64,000 nt of DNA. It comes from Hawksworthiomyces lignivorus (Eukaryota > Ascomycota > Sordariomycetes > Ophiostomatales > Ophiostomataceae). The notes beneath the pieces are model-generated. The model saw only the letters and a program-made list of their open reading frames with translations. It was not told the origin of the DNA and ran no database searches. Made by a program: the position numbers and the translations under genes. Location of the stretch: assembly GCA_002917075.1 (NCBI GenBank), contig NTMA01000048.1, positions 228,119 to 292,118 of the forward strand, written 5' to 3'. Positions within the stretch are counted from its first letter, which is position 1, and every line of letters begins with the position of its first letter. Positions 44,446 to 54,675 of this stretch are shown here, in pieces.

Positions 44446-46035
44446 CTACAAGTTTGACCGAATGGCACCCTCTGCGGCTCTCGCGCGCAGTGCTGCGGCC
44501 CGCCCAGCGCGCCGCCCGAAAACCGTGCCAGACGTCAGGCCTGACCCTCCGGGGTAGTTTCCATAGAACAGGCCGCCTAGCATCTCGCCGACGCAGAACA
44601 GGCCGGGCACCTCGCGATTGCCGGCCGAGATGACGGCGGCGGTCTCCGGGCTGACGGCCAAGCCGCCAAACGTAAAGGTGACGCCACACGCCACCTTGAC
44701 GGCCACGAACGGCGCCTTGTCGATGGGCAGGGTCCAGTTGGACTTGGGCAGCGGTAGGCCGCCGGCTTTGGACTGCGTGGACAGGCCGTCGCGGACAGCG
44801 GGGTCCCACTTAGCGCCGGGGTTCTCGGCCAGGAACGCGTGCGACGCGCGGTTGAAGTCGCGCATAGTCTCGAGGAACTTTTGCGGGGCGTGCAGGCCCT
44901 CGGCGGCGAGCTTGTCGGCGAGCTCCTCGAGGCTGTCGGCGCGGATCTTGCGCACGATGCTGTCGCGGTACTCCTCGTCGCGCAGCAGGGGCGTCATCTT
45001 GGCGTCCCACACCTGGAAGGCCTGGCCGTCAGGCTGGGCCAGGATGGCGCGGCCGAACTTGGCGTACGTGTAGTTGCGCAGGTCGATGCCCTCGTCGACG
45101 AAGCGCTCGCCGCGCGTGTTGACCATGACGCCCAGCGGGTAGCCCGACTTGGTGAACTCGTTGGACACGGCCCGGTCGCCGCTGTTGGCCGGCGCATTGG
45201 CGTCCCACGCCACCGAGTGGCACCCGGACCAGTTGCCCGCCTGCTTGGCGCCCGCGTCCTGCATCGCCATGTTCAGGCAGTCGCCCGTGTTGTACGGCGT
45301 GCCCCGCACCAGCGCCAGGTCCCACCCGGGACCCAGGTACTCGGCGCGCATGCGCGGGTTGGCCTCGAAGCCGCCCGCTGCCAGAATCACCCCCCGCGCC
45401 GCAATCGTGTGCGGCTGTCCGTCGCCCCGCTCCACCACCACCGCCGTCACCGCGCCCGTCTGCGGGTCCGTCACCAGCCTCTTGGCCATGGTCGAGTAGT
45501 AGACAGCCACGCCCGCCCGCCGCGCCGCGCGCTGGTGGTCCTCGATCAGGCCCTTGCCGCCGTCCTCCGTCTTGAGCGCAAGCCCGCCCCAGAACTTGTA
45601 GCGGCCGTCCACCTTGTACGCCTGCCGGTTGTACGACAGCTGGAAGCGCACGCCGTGCTTGTGCAGCCACTTGACGGCCGCATTGGAGTCCTCGATCAGC
45701 GTGCGGCCCAGCTGCGGGTCCGACCGGCCGGCGGTCACGCGCAGCAGATCGCTCTTAAAGTTCTCTGCCGTGTACGGTTCGAGATCTGTGATCTTGGCCG
45801 TTGCCGCGTCCACGTTGTTGACGAGGGGCAGCAGGTCGGCCAGGCCGTTGTGCGCTGTGCGGAAGGCGCCGGCCGTGAAGAAGGAGTTTCCGCCAGCCCA
45901 TTCCTCAGGGCACTTGTCAATCAGGACAACCCGTCCTGCGCCGTTCTCGCTGGCGGAGATGGCAGCCGAGAAGCCGGCATTGCCTCCACCTACCACGAGG
46001 ACGTCGCAGTCGGAGGGCAGCTGTGATGATGTCAT
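44446..46035 (-). CDS. FAD-dependent dehydrogenase, tricarballylate-dehydrogenase (TcuA)-like
   Basis: A single exon encodes 529 aa. The FAD-binding DVLVVGGGNAGFSAA lies at about 10-24, and EEWAGGNSFFTAGAFR follows, the pattern typical of TcuA/CobZ-type FAD_binding_2 proteins. RGVILAAGGFEANPRM, GNWSGCHSVAWD and the C-terminal VGEMLGGLFYGNYPGG with GLTSGTVFGRRAGRAAA complete the flavoprotein. TcuA oxidises tricarballylate to cis-aconitate in bacteria; the fungal substrate may be another saturated polycarboxylate. It has no signal peptide and no haem domain, so it is not a flavocytochrome c. The coding region is clearly more GC-rich, especially at third positions, than its flanks and most neighbours, and it has no intron. 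That could mean strong codon selection or an acquired gene. It is divergent from the Zn2Cys6 gene. Confidence 0.85.
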   Translation of the reverse strand: MTSSQLPSDCDVLVVGGGNAGFSAAISASENGAGRVVLIDKCPEEWAGGNSFFTAGAFRTAHNGLADLLPLVNNVDAATAKITDLEPYTAENFKSDLLRVTAGRSDPQLGRTLIEDSNAAVKWLHKHGVRFQLSYNRQAYKVDGRYKFWGGLALKTEDGGKGLIEDHQRAARRAGVAVYYSTMAKRLVTDPQTGAVTAVVVERGDGQPHTIAARGVILAAGGFEANPRMRAEYLGPGWDLALVRGTPYNTGDCLNMAMQDAGAKQAGNWSGCHSVAWDANAPANSGDRAVSNEFTKSGYPLGVMVNTRGERFVDEGIDLRNYTYAKFGRAILAQPDGQAFQVWDAKMTPLLRDEEYRDSIVRKIRADSLEELADKLAAEGLHAPQKFLETMRDFNRASHAFLAENPGAKWDPAVRDGLSTQSKAGGLPLPKSNWTLPIDKAPFVAVKVACGVTFTFGGLAVSPETAAVISAGNREVPGLFCVGEMLGGLFYGNYPGGSGLTSGTVFGRRAGRAAALRARAAEGAIRSNL

Positions 46036-47058
46036 GATTACGGAACTGAATTACTTTTTCTGCGTCTCCTGGGTACGAGAGAACAAATCATGCGGCTAAA
46101 ATGAAAATGTGAATCGGTGCCTCTCTGCGTTAAAGCGAAACACGAAAGTGCTGGTTGCATTCCCCCTCTAATAGTCCTTCCAAGATCCTCGTAGCGATCC
46201 ATATCGGAGCCGTATAAGTGGACACGGAGAATTTCAACCCGCAAGTGGAGCCTGGGCTGCACGGGTACGGAAATTAAGATGCCGCAATAGGCCTCCAGAA
46301 TAAAAAGCCTCTCAGACACCCTTCAGTCGCTAGAACATTCCTAGCAGACCCCAAAAATAGCTTCTCCAGAGCTTGATTTATTAATAAATCGCAGACTTTG
46401 ACCTACAAGACTTTCAATGCATTATGATTTTGGCCTTCGTAGACGGTCACGTGCAGTTCCAAAAAAAGTCAATGGCATTTCTTCAACGGTGAAAACCCTG
46501 GAAGCTATCTGATGGCCTCGTAAACTGGTAGATTAGAGAAAGGCATCTAAGCATCCATGACGAATAATTGATTAATATTAAGTCATATTTTGAAGATGGG
46601 TTGAATGTGGACCATTTGTTGTATGTATAGGAGGCTCTAACGCATATCTCCGTTCACCGAGGATCACATACTTGCTTACAGCATACTAAAGGAATTCGCC
46701 AGACCAACAGACACACCAGTTATGTCTTCACAATAACATTATCTTTCAGGTGTATGGTCTCAATCTTCATGTAAAGACTCTAATAAGTTATCCACGTGAT
46801 CCATAGAGTTGAATTCCACCCCGCATTTCAAGTTTATCGGATTCCTGGTCCCATATCCACTCCTCTAGTGCAGTGGGAATAGGCGGGAACCGGCAAGCAT
46901 ACTCTGGTGCACGTAAGTTTAGAAGTGGGTGGGCTATCTCGAAATCCGCTCACTCTCGTAACCTCACAGCTGCTTCTCACTAGTCGCTGCCTCTACGCAA
47001 GAACTTATGAAGACTATTGAGGATAAGGAGACAAGATAATAGACTTTGTTTGGGCACC
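46036..47058. promoter_or_regulatory. Bidirectional promoter of the flavoprotein and Zn2Cys6 genes
   Basis: A 1-kb divergent spacer, AT-rich in the middle (46370-46830). GGCGGGAACCGGC near 46883 holds CGG/CCG half-sites about 175 bp before the Zn2Cys6 start. No gene supported. Confidence 0.4.
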
Positions 47059-49521
47059 ATGACCCGAGCAGCAAACGGATCGATCTCGTCCGAACCTCGA
47101 TCCATAGCAAGGGCTTGCCAATTTTGTAGGAAGAGGAAAATCCGATGCGACGCCCTGAAACCCACTTGCACGACATGCCGATCTAGCAATCGGACATGCA
47201 GCTATCACCATGGACCAGCCAAACCCCGGCCGTCGACAGCGCTGCTGAATGCCGCGCGAGAAGAGAAGAATGAGCTCGAGCGCATGTTGATACGGCTGAA
47301 GCTGGCCACGCCTGCTGAGAGAGATGTGCTGCTCGAATCGGTAGAGTTGATCGACGGCAAGGTGCATATCAAAGCACAGAGCAAGGATGCTCAATTGGCA
47401 GCGCGGACATCTGTGCCAGGTGCAATCACAGAGAACAACAGAAGAACGACAGCAACACCACCATCAGCTTCGCTGCATATGGGCATAGATGATGAACCGT
47501 CAAGAATTGCCTATCCAACACCGTCGAGATCGGGGACAAGGGAATCGCTGGGCGAAGATGCAGAGCTTTCCTCATCCGATGAGGATGATGATGACGCAAC
47601 CGAAGTTGGCGACGTCTCCCTAAATTTTCTGCCTTTGGAAAAAAACAACCGCATGGGACCACTCGCTCTAGCATCGGCTTCTACGCGACGGCCCCTCTCC
47701 GCCACGGCCAGCCGCTTCAGCTTGGCTAGTTCGTCCTCGGAATCCCCAATAGCGAGCAGCCTGCGGTACCAACTAATTGCAAATGCTGCGATGAGTAGAC
47801 AGCAAGAGTACCGCCTCCGGTCGCTGACAACAATTCGCGGCGTACCAGCTGAGCTTGCTCTCCACTTGCTGGATCTGCACTGGAACCGACAGCATCACAC
47901 GTATCTGCTTACGTACCGGCCAGTTTTCATGCGCGAGCTTGTAGACGGTGGCAACTACTGCACAGATTTTCTGCTCTACTCAGTTTTTGCATGCGCGAGC
48001 AAATTCTCGGAGCGGATCGAGCTTCGCACAGATCCAGAAGACCCAGAGACAACCGGCCAAAATTTCTTCCAACGGTGCGATGAAATCATCGCTCGAGATG
48101 CAGTTCTGAGTCAGTCTCGGATCCCGACCGTCATAGGGCTCTTGATGCTCGGAGCAACATACAATGCTCGCGGCCATGCGTCCAAAGGCTGGCTTTACAC
48201 GGGATACGCACTCCGGATGGTATTTGACCTTGGCCTGCATTTGGACACGCATGACAACAACAATAGCGGCACGGCAACGATCGATCCGGAGGAATTGGAA
48301 ATTCGGCGGCGCGTCTTCTGGGGCGCATTTATTTGCGAGAAGCTCCAGAGTGTGTACCTCGGTAGACCAGTCACGATCCAACTACGCGATGCTAATGTGT
48401 CCCAAGACTTTATGGACACATTCGAAGAGCTGGAGCCATGGGCGCCGTATGTCGATCCAAAATCACCGAAAGACGCTACAGCCATGGCAACAGCTGGGGG
48501 CCAATGGAACAACGCCGTAATTTACTCAGTCTCGGTCTTCCAGCAGCTCTGTTCGCTGGCTAAAATTATGACAAATATCATAAACAAGGTTTATTTCGAA
48601 GACAAGACGGCACGCAAAACGTACAAAGTCCTTGAGCAGATCGATACTTCACTTGTCCAGTGGTACAGAGACCTTCCATCGCATTTGGTTTACGAACCAT
48701 GGACGCGATCTCTCGACCCAGCCTCGGCAACGACAACCACGGCCACGCCTAATTTGACCATTTTGCACACAACATACCACTGCCTTGTTATTCTTCTCCA
48801 CTGCCCCTTCATCACGTCTGGCACAACAAACATCCCCGACACGGCCGCCACAACAACCAGTCGGCAAGGCGAGGTAGGCACGCAGCAAACAGTTGCGGCC
48901 AATGCTTGGAAACGCTGCACCACTGCTGCGCGAAATATCACCAATCTCGCGCTGGCTTACCGCGCGACCTATCCCCTTCGCAAATCAAACTACATGTTAA
49001 GCTATGCCGTGTACGTGTCGTGCACGATCCATGTCCACAATGCGGCAGCTGTCTTCGGCAGCAGCGGCAATAACGGCAATGCCGGTGTGAGCGGCGGTAG
49101 TGCGCCATTTGAGTCGGATTCAACACAGCTGCTACGGGCGAGTCTCGTGTGCCTTGACGAACTTGCTATTCCAAATTCAGGCGTAGCAGACACGGCTCGG
49201 ATTATCCGAAAGCTGATGGCAGCTAAGGGCATACCGGAAGTTCTAGGACTAGCTGGAGGAGGTGGTGGAGGCGGAGGAAACGAGGGGCTTGGCGCTGGGG
49301 CAACTATGGAATCAGAGCTGTTGTCTAGCCACAACGCAGTGTTCGGTGGTCTCGACGGCGACGGCTTCTCGTGGCCGCTGTTCAGTGACTCGCCCGCATT
49401 CGATCAGTTTGCGCAACTCCAGTCGTTCTCTGACTTCGGCCTCTCAGGGCACGACCTCCTATTTGGATTCATGGAAGGCAATTTCTCGCCAACGGAATTC
49501 ATGGATTGCCCGCCTCTATGA
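47059..49521 (+). CDS. Zn2Cys6 transcription factor of island B
   Basis: A single exon encodes 820 aa from the ATG at 47059 (context CACCATGA); a Leu-codon extension to 47017 was rejected. The zinc cluster starts ACQFCRKRKIRCDALKPTC and ends CSYHH, with C-x2-C-x6-C-x6-C-x2-C-x6-C spacing at about 20-50. A dimerisation-like helix (EEKNELERMLIRLKLA) follows. The fungal-specific regulatory domain spans about 260-560, with GWLYTGYALRMVFDLGLHLD and EIRRRVFWGAFICEKLQSVYLGRP, the classic Fungal_trans signature. An acidic Ser/Asp stretch lies near 175-200 and a poly-Gly run near 735. It sits between the flavoprotein and aldolase genes and is the likely pathway regulator of island B. Confidence 0.92.
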   Translation: MTRAANGSISSEPRSIARACQFCRKRKIRCDALKPTCTTCRSSNRTCSYHHGPAKPRPSTALLNAAREEKNELERMLIRLKLATPAERDVLLESVELIDGKVHIKAQSKDAQLAARTSVPGAITENNRRTTATPPSASLHMGIDDEPSRIAYPTPSRSGTRESLGEDAELSSSDEDDDDATEVGDVSLNFLPLEKNNRMGPLALASASTRRPLSATASRFSLASSSSESPIASSLRYQLIANAAMSRQQEYRLRSLTTIRGVPAELALHLLDLHWNRQHHTYLLTYRPVFMRELVDGGNYCTDFLLYSVFACASKFSERIELRTDPEDPETTGQNFFQRCDEIIARDAVLSQSRIPTVIGLLMLGATYNARGHASKGWLYTGYALRMVFDLGLHLDTHDNNNSGTATIDPEELEIRRRVFWGAFICEKLQSVYLGRPVTIQLRDANVSQDFMDTFEELEPWAPYVDPKSPKDATAMATAGGQWNNAVIYSVSVFQQLCSLAKIMTNIINKVYFEDKTARKTYKVLEQIDTSLVQWYRDLPSHLVYEPWTRSLDPASATTTTATPNLTILHTTYHCLVILLHCPFITSGTTNIPDTAATTTSRQGEVGTQQTVAANAWKRCTTAARNITNLALAYRATYPLRKSNYMLSYAVYVSCTIHVHNAAAVFGSSGNNGNAGVSGGSAPFESDSTQLLRASLVCLDELAIPNSGVADTARIIRKLMAAKGIPEVLGLAGGGGGGGGNEGLGAGATMESELLSSHNAVFGGLDGDGFSWPLFSDSPAFDQFAQLQSFSDFGLSGHDLLFGFMEGNFSPTEFMDCPPL

Positions 49522-49621
49522 CTGGTAGGCCGAGAGAACAGAGAGATACTTCAAGTAATTGTATATGTAGTTACAGCGTCAAATTTGATTCATTCACAAA
49601 ATCTTTCTGCTCTCTTGTTCT

Positions 49622-50628
49622 TCACTCTAGAACCGTTGGATCCTCCTTGACCACTTGGTCATAGTACGGCTGGAATGCGAGCCACATCTTGCTGGAGTTG
49701 CCACTCTTCTTGTGCGTGAACTCGGCCTCTTCCTTGCCTATGTACACCTTCTCCCAGCCCGGGCAGCTCGCGGCCGCGTTGGCCATCATCTGCGAGTGGC
49801 AGCAGCGGTCCAGTGCGATGAAGAGAAACGCAGCCTCATCGACTGTCTTTCCGCATGTGATCATGCCATGGTTCTGTAGAATGACGCTGCGGCAGGTGGG
49901 ACCCAGTGCCTTGGCGATTCGGGCGCCCTCCTCCGTCGAGATGACGGTGCCGCCGAAGCGTGGATAGACGGCTAGATCATTGTAGAAGCGCAGAGCGTCT
50001 TGGTACAGCATCTCGATAGGGCGGCCGAAACATGAGAACGCCTTTCCATAGACGCTGTGAGCATGGCAGGCCGCGTTAAGATCCGGGCGGGCCTTGTGAA
50101 TCTCACTGTGGATGGCGAACGCGGGCCCGTTGATGGGCGCCTGCGCACCACCTGGCAGCACCTCGCCCTTCTCGTTGACGAGCACTAGGTCGGAAACACT
50201 AATCTGAGAGAAATGGGTGCTCAGTGGGTTGATCCAAAAGTGTTCTAGATGAAGCATGGCGTGTCAGTTATACATCGCTTATCTGCTTGACTTTAACAAT
50301 AATAAAATTATACGAGACAAAGGAATAAGGCGAGGAGCGACATACCAGGGTTTATCGGATCCCGCAGGGAAATGTGGCCAGCCACGCCCTCATCAAAGCC
50401 TTGCTTGGCGAACACGCGGAAGGCAGCTGCCAAGTGTTGCTTCTGGTAAGTTCGCTCGTCCTCTTTGTTGGAGAATGTTGGAGGTGACCGAATTACGACT
50501 TTCCCATCTTTATCGCCAAGGAAATGAACGTCTTCGAAGAATGATGCCTTGTCACCTTTAGTTGCTGTCTTGACGGACTCCTTCGTTTGAGACTGTGTCT
50601 CCACAATAGCGGTAACACCAGGAGCCAT
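49622..50628 (-). CDS. Class II aldolase/adducin-family protein
   Basis: Exons 50346-50628 and 49622-50244 (minus strand) encode 301 aa. After a ~60-residue N-terminal extension, the class II aldolase fold runs from HLAAAFRVFAKQGFDEGVAGHISLRDP to the C-terminal helices. The zinc ligands of the family are visible as the histidines in CHAHSVYGKAF and the later histidine in ILQNHGMITCG. EHFWINPLSTHFSQISVSDLVLV is a further family marker. Members cleave or decarboxylate hydroxy-oxo acids or sugar phosphates. Fungal copies of this exact layout are common, but their substrates are unknown. Here it may split an aldol-type polycarboxylate intermediate made by the island B dehydrogenase and lactonase. 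Its 3' end faces that of the Zn2Cys6 gene. Confidence 0.88.
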
Positions 50629-51397
50629 GATCTTTAAAGGGCTTTCTTAGATTTTCCTCTAGGTTTGCGTGGAGTGTTTGAGCGAATGTTTAAGGCGGTA
50701 GGGATGACTTAGTCCTGTTCTCTGCACAACTGATGAGATTATTATGCAGTCTATCTTGATTTTATATCACCTTTAATGGGAATTTGTTGAATAGTATACT
50801 TGTTTTTTTTTTTCCCTTGAAAAACTTTAAATATTCACGGATGTCGACTAATGACAGCATCGCATGTGCCCCAAAACCGGACCAAGGTGCAGTTTGTAGC
50901 CTCCGCCATCGCGGTATGAAATTCACTGCACAGCATATCCGATGTTGACTTTGCTTGGGGTGGGAAAACACCGATACGGGATGAGGGAGGCCGCTTCCTA
51001 TGATGTTGGTCATTCCGTTTAGCACTAACATAGCGTGTATCCAACGATGATGAAATTATTCCACTACGGAGATCTACACCCCGTATACCCCACAACCCGC
51101 AAGGCACATCTAGGTTACCTACTTTCCCCGCAGTTGATGCATGACAGGGTATGTTTCTGGCGAGCATGATTACTTCACAGACGACCATCGTCAGCAACAG
51201 TGACTGTTCCGTCTTTGAGAGAATGGACTTGGAAACATGGGGATGGACCTCAAAAGGGGCACATATGGTCGGCAATTTTCTGTCAAACCACCATAATATT
51301 ATGAATGGTGAGACTTACAGATTATCAATTCAGACTCTGTAATATTGCGTCTACAATTCGTCTTATTCATAAAATCAATTACTTTTCGTTATCCATT
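50629..51397. promoter_or_regulatory. Bidirectional promoter of the aldolase and oxidoreductase genes
   Basis: A 770-bp divergent spacer with a poly-T tract at about 50803-50813. The open frame of 146 codons on the minus strand (50835-51275) has no domain and no start in good context, so I do not call it. Confidence 0.4.
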
Positions 51398-52610
51398 ATG
51401 AGAGCTGTTGGGGTCCGAGATGGGAAAGGCAGTGCCGACCACCTCTACATCGAAAACGATGTGGCAGATCCGGTCGCTTCTGGTGACCGGGTCCTTGTCC
51501 GCATCGTGGCTTTTGGTTTAAATAGAATGGATATCATGCAGAGAGAAGACCGATATCCCTATCCACTTCTACCAGAGAGCGGAAAGATTATGGGTGTAGA
51601 GTTCAGTGGATATGCTGAAGCAATTGGCCCTGATTGTAAGTTAAGAACATATGGCGCAAGGCGCAAAGAAACTACAGCACCGCTGCTAACTTAAGAAAGG
51701 TACAGGAGATTTTCAAGTTGGTCAGAGAGTCTTCGGTCTGGCATATGGGGGGGCTGTAAGTGTGAAATGTATTCCCTAAAGGGGTATTAAATAATGGCTA
51801 ACGTCATGTCTAGTATGCCGAGAAGATTGCAGTGTCAGAAAAGATGCTCATGCATATGCCAGAAAGCATGAATTTTGAACAAGCTGCTGGTATCCCTGAG
51901 GTAAATATCCGAAATATCCCACTCATATGAGGAGATGTCAGTTCTTGACAAATTGGGGAGCACGTGCTTATGCTTCACATTAGACGTATTTTACTGCAAT
52001 TCAGGCTGTTCACCTTGTTGGCGGCCTTGTTCCAGGTCAGTCTGTTCTGATCCATGCTGGAGCTTCCGGTGTTGGTCAAGCCGCTATTCAAGTTGCCCGG
52101 CACGGTGGAGCATCAGCTATTTATACTACGGCTGGAACGGACGCAAAATGTGAGCTCTGCCGTAACATAGGAGCCAATTTTGCCATCAATTATAAGACCG
52201 GCAAGGAGGATTTCGCAGAGGTGATAAAACGTGAGTCGGGAGGAAAAGGAGTCGACTTGATCATTGACCTTGTTGGCCAGTCATATTGGCATCGCAACAC
52301 AGCATCAGCTGCCATGGAAGGAAAGATCGTGCTAGTGGCTGCAATGAGTGGCAGCATAATAGATAAGTTTGATCTCAGAGCACTCCTAAACAAACGTCTA
52401 TGGGTGCTGGCAACAACATTGCGAACACGCAGTGCAGAATACCAAGGTCAGCTCCGAGATGTCTTTGTAGAAAAAGCTCTACCACACTTAGCCCATGGAT
52501 CAATGAGCGTCACGGTAGACGAGGTATTCCCTTGGACTCGCGTGGGAGAGGCGCACAAGAAAATGGAGGCAAACACCAATGCCGGAAAAATTATTTGTGT
52601 AGTTGAATAA
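51398..52610 (+). CDS. PIG3-like NAD(P)H:quinone oxidoreductase (MDR family)
   Basis: Exons 51398-51635, 51700-51755, 51814-51900 and 51984-52610 encode 335 aa. The start MRAVGVRDGKGSADHLYIE, then ADPVASGDRVLVRIVAFGLNRMDIMQREDRYP, are typical of zinc-free quinone oxidoreductases. The NADPH-binding VLIHAGASGVGQAAIQVA and the GKIVLVAAMSG strand follow, and the C-terminus ends GKIICVVE. No structural or catalytic zinc cysteines are present. Members reduce quinones or alpha,beta-unsaturated carbonyls with NADPH. In island B it could reduce an enone/enoate intermediate. The intron 1 acceptor was chosen to give DCTGDFQVGQRVF; the alternative acceptor four codon positions later would create a stop. 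Confidence 0.9.
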
Positions 52611-52988
52611 ACCTGCATAGGACTATACTTAATAGCACTAAAGCTGCAATGAGATATCATAAAACCTTGTAATGTGGCACCTCTTTTATTACAAAGACGA
52701 CCTTTAACGAATTATTCACAATTGTCTAAATCAGCTTTTTATAATATCCGCCTATCAATACCCTTTCCCTCCAGTTATTTATATATTGTATAACAATCCC
52801 CGTATAGTGTATTCTCGAACTGAGATCTTCATTTTAGGTTTGTAGTGTAATCATACATTGTCTTAGAGAGTTGATTCTTTCATCACAGCCTATTACGGAT
52901 CCTAAGACTCCGTTTTCATGATAAAAAAATTCTCTGAAAAATCGTATATGTTTTCTATCTGAATCTAATGCATAGCTAGTTCTGCACG
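52611..52988. other. Convergent 3' spacer, 380 bp
   Basis: AT-rich region between facing 3' ends; no gene seen. Confidence 0.5.
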
Positions 52989-53900
52989 TTACTCAAATAA
53001 CCGCTGAGGATTGGTCACCCAGAACTTATGCCAGGTTTCATCGTCGGAAATCCATTCACGAAGCTTCTGGATGTGGCCAGCGTCGTCCACGTCTCGGAAT
53101 CCTTCGACTTCATTGATGCGCTGCTCGGCTGTTTTTCCCTTCCTCACTACTCCCAGTTCTGTGTGTGGCCAGTCAGAGCCAAATACTATCTGATCCGGCC
53201 CGGCTTCTATGAGAGCTTTGGCGATGGGCGTCAAAGTTTCGATGCCAGCAGCATGGCCATGATACAACCGCTCAAAACCCGAAAGCTTGATATATAGGCG
53301 CTTCTCTCGTACGAGTTCGAGCAAAGTCTGGAACTCGGGCGTTTTCTCGTCTCCTGGAAACGTGCTACCAAAATGGTCTGCAACCATCTTAATACGTGGG
53401 TCCAAGCTCCGGATCATATCGGCCATTGCGGCCCACGCAGGCAGTGGGCAGAAAATGCCAATAACCCAACCTAAGCGGGCAATCCTCTTTGAAAGCGCCT
53501 CTATCTTGGCCACGATTTCGGTGGCGCCATTCTGTTGGCCATGTCCCCATGCCATCTCATGCATGCGGGCGCCGCGGACGCCAGCAGCATGAAGAGCATC
53601 TAGCTCTTCGTCCGTGATATTATCGACATCGATGGTAGCCAAACCACGTAGGACGTATCCTTCTAACTCTTTCTGCTTGTTCAGTGTATCCACGAGCGGC
53701 GCAGGTGATTTCCCTTGCATTGAAGCGTGGATGACAACTATACTCTTACAGCCGAGAACTGGCGTCGGGTACTCTGTGATCTGTGCTGGCTTTGGTGTGT
53801 AAGGCCTGGGCAAAGCATAAGGAAAGTTTTCTGGGTCAAAAACGTGAATATGCGTATCCCATGCCCCAGATGGGATAGCAATTGGCTTGCTAACTGTCAT
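52989..53900 (-). CDS. Amidohydrolase-2 lactonase, 2-pyrone-4,6-dicarboxylate-hydrolase-like
   Basis: A single exon encodes 303 aa from ATG 53900 (context AAGATGAC). A frame extending nine codons further starts with a Leu codon and was rejected. The metal-site motif WDTHIHVFDP opens the amidohydrolase barrel; FPYALPRPYTP follows directly, as in the COG3618 group that includes PDC hydrolase (LigI), galactarolactone isomerase and other sugar or muconate lactonases. RGARMHEMAW, KMVADHFGST, IKLSGFERLY and the C-terminal VFGSDWPHTE carry the remaining barrel-end residues. The group hydrolyses lactones of polycarboxylates, often without metal. Its place between a reductase and a carboxylate porter fits that chemistry. 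The exact lactone is unknown. Confidence 0.85.
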   Translation of the reverse strand: MTVSKPIAIPSGAWDTHIHVFDPENFPYALPRPYTPKPAQITEYPTPVLGCKSIVVIHASMQGKSPAPLVDTLNKQKELEGYVLRGLATIDVDNITDEELDALHAAGVRGARMHEMAWGHGQQNGATEIVAKIEALSKRIARLGWVIGIFCPLPAWAAMADMIRSLDPRIKMVADHFGSTFPGDEKTPEFQTLLELVREKRLYIKLSGFERLYHGHAAGIETLTPIAKALIEAGPDQIVFGSDWPHTELGVVRKGKTAEQRINEVEGFRDVDDAGHIQKLREWISDDETWHKFWVTNPQRLFE

Positions 53901-54675
53901 CTTGAAGAAGTTTGTTAAGATAACCAAAAAAAAAAAAATTGCAGCCCAATAATATGAATGGACCGACTGTCAAGTAAAAAATAAAGATTGTCTAATAGAA
54001 AAATAAAATCAATTTTCCGATAATTTTCCGATGCTTGCTTTCTTTTCCCGAGTATGTTTTCTAAGGTAACTCTCTATCTCTTCTAAGTCTAGTATGTTCC
54101 CTGATTTGGCTTGGCAGAGCTATTTTATATCTGCGAGGCCTTTGATAAAACGGGTATAGACATTGAAGAGCGGACAAAAGACCCAGAGCGGATTGTTTTG
54201 GTCCATATGGACTCTTGGCCTTGTGTAGACGGAGTAGAACGGGCCGGCGTCTAAAGCTTGTGGCATCGGGTGAAATGCGGGATCTCCGCAAAGAAGACGA
54301 CGATCGTTGCGGGGAAGCTGTTGTCCAAACACGGGGATGCTGTCCCCGTAAATGCTGTGGGTCTATGTTGCGACTGTGACTTGGGGGCTTATTTTCTCAC
54401 CCTTGTACTTTTACTTCGTCCTTCGTATTTCCAGAGCCTCGAGAGTTGCTGTGAGGGGTCTTTCGGGGTATGCACCCCCATGAGTGTCTATACGGGATGT
54501 GTAGAACCTGAGGACGAGTGCAGCATTATTGCCATTGCTTGATATCCTCTATATAACATCGCTATTCTCCGTTTACGAGTCCTCGAAGATACAGAATGAG
54601 CAACTGTAAACACAGAGCACACGAATTCTTTCCTTCTTAGTACTGCAATTTTCATTTTCTGCTTGTTGATTGCCG
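53901..54675. promoter_or_regulatory. Bidirectional promoter of the lactonase and carboxylate porter
   Basis: A 775-bp divergent spacer with an A-rich tract at 53926-53938 next to the lactonase start and TATATAA at 54550-54556, about 120 bp before the porter start. No gene supported. Confidence 0.4.

Noticed and set aside
44839..46026. 395-codon open frame on the plus strand, and a 213-codon minus frame at 45029-45670
   Set aside because: Both are shadows of the GC-rich flavoprotein gene; their composition is Arg/Val/Ala-biased and no domain is seen.
50835..51275. 146-codon minus-strand frame between the aldolase and oxidoreductase
   Set aside because: Lies in a divergent promoter, no domain, and composition unlike neighbouring genes.
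52989..53927. Longer start for the lactonase at 53927
   Set aside because: The codon is TTG inside an A/T tract; the ATG at 53900 has a good context and directly precedes the conserved fold.
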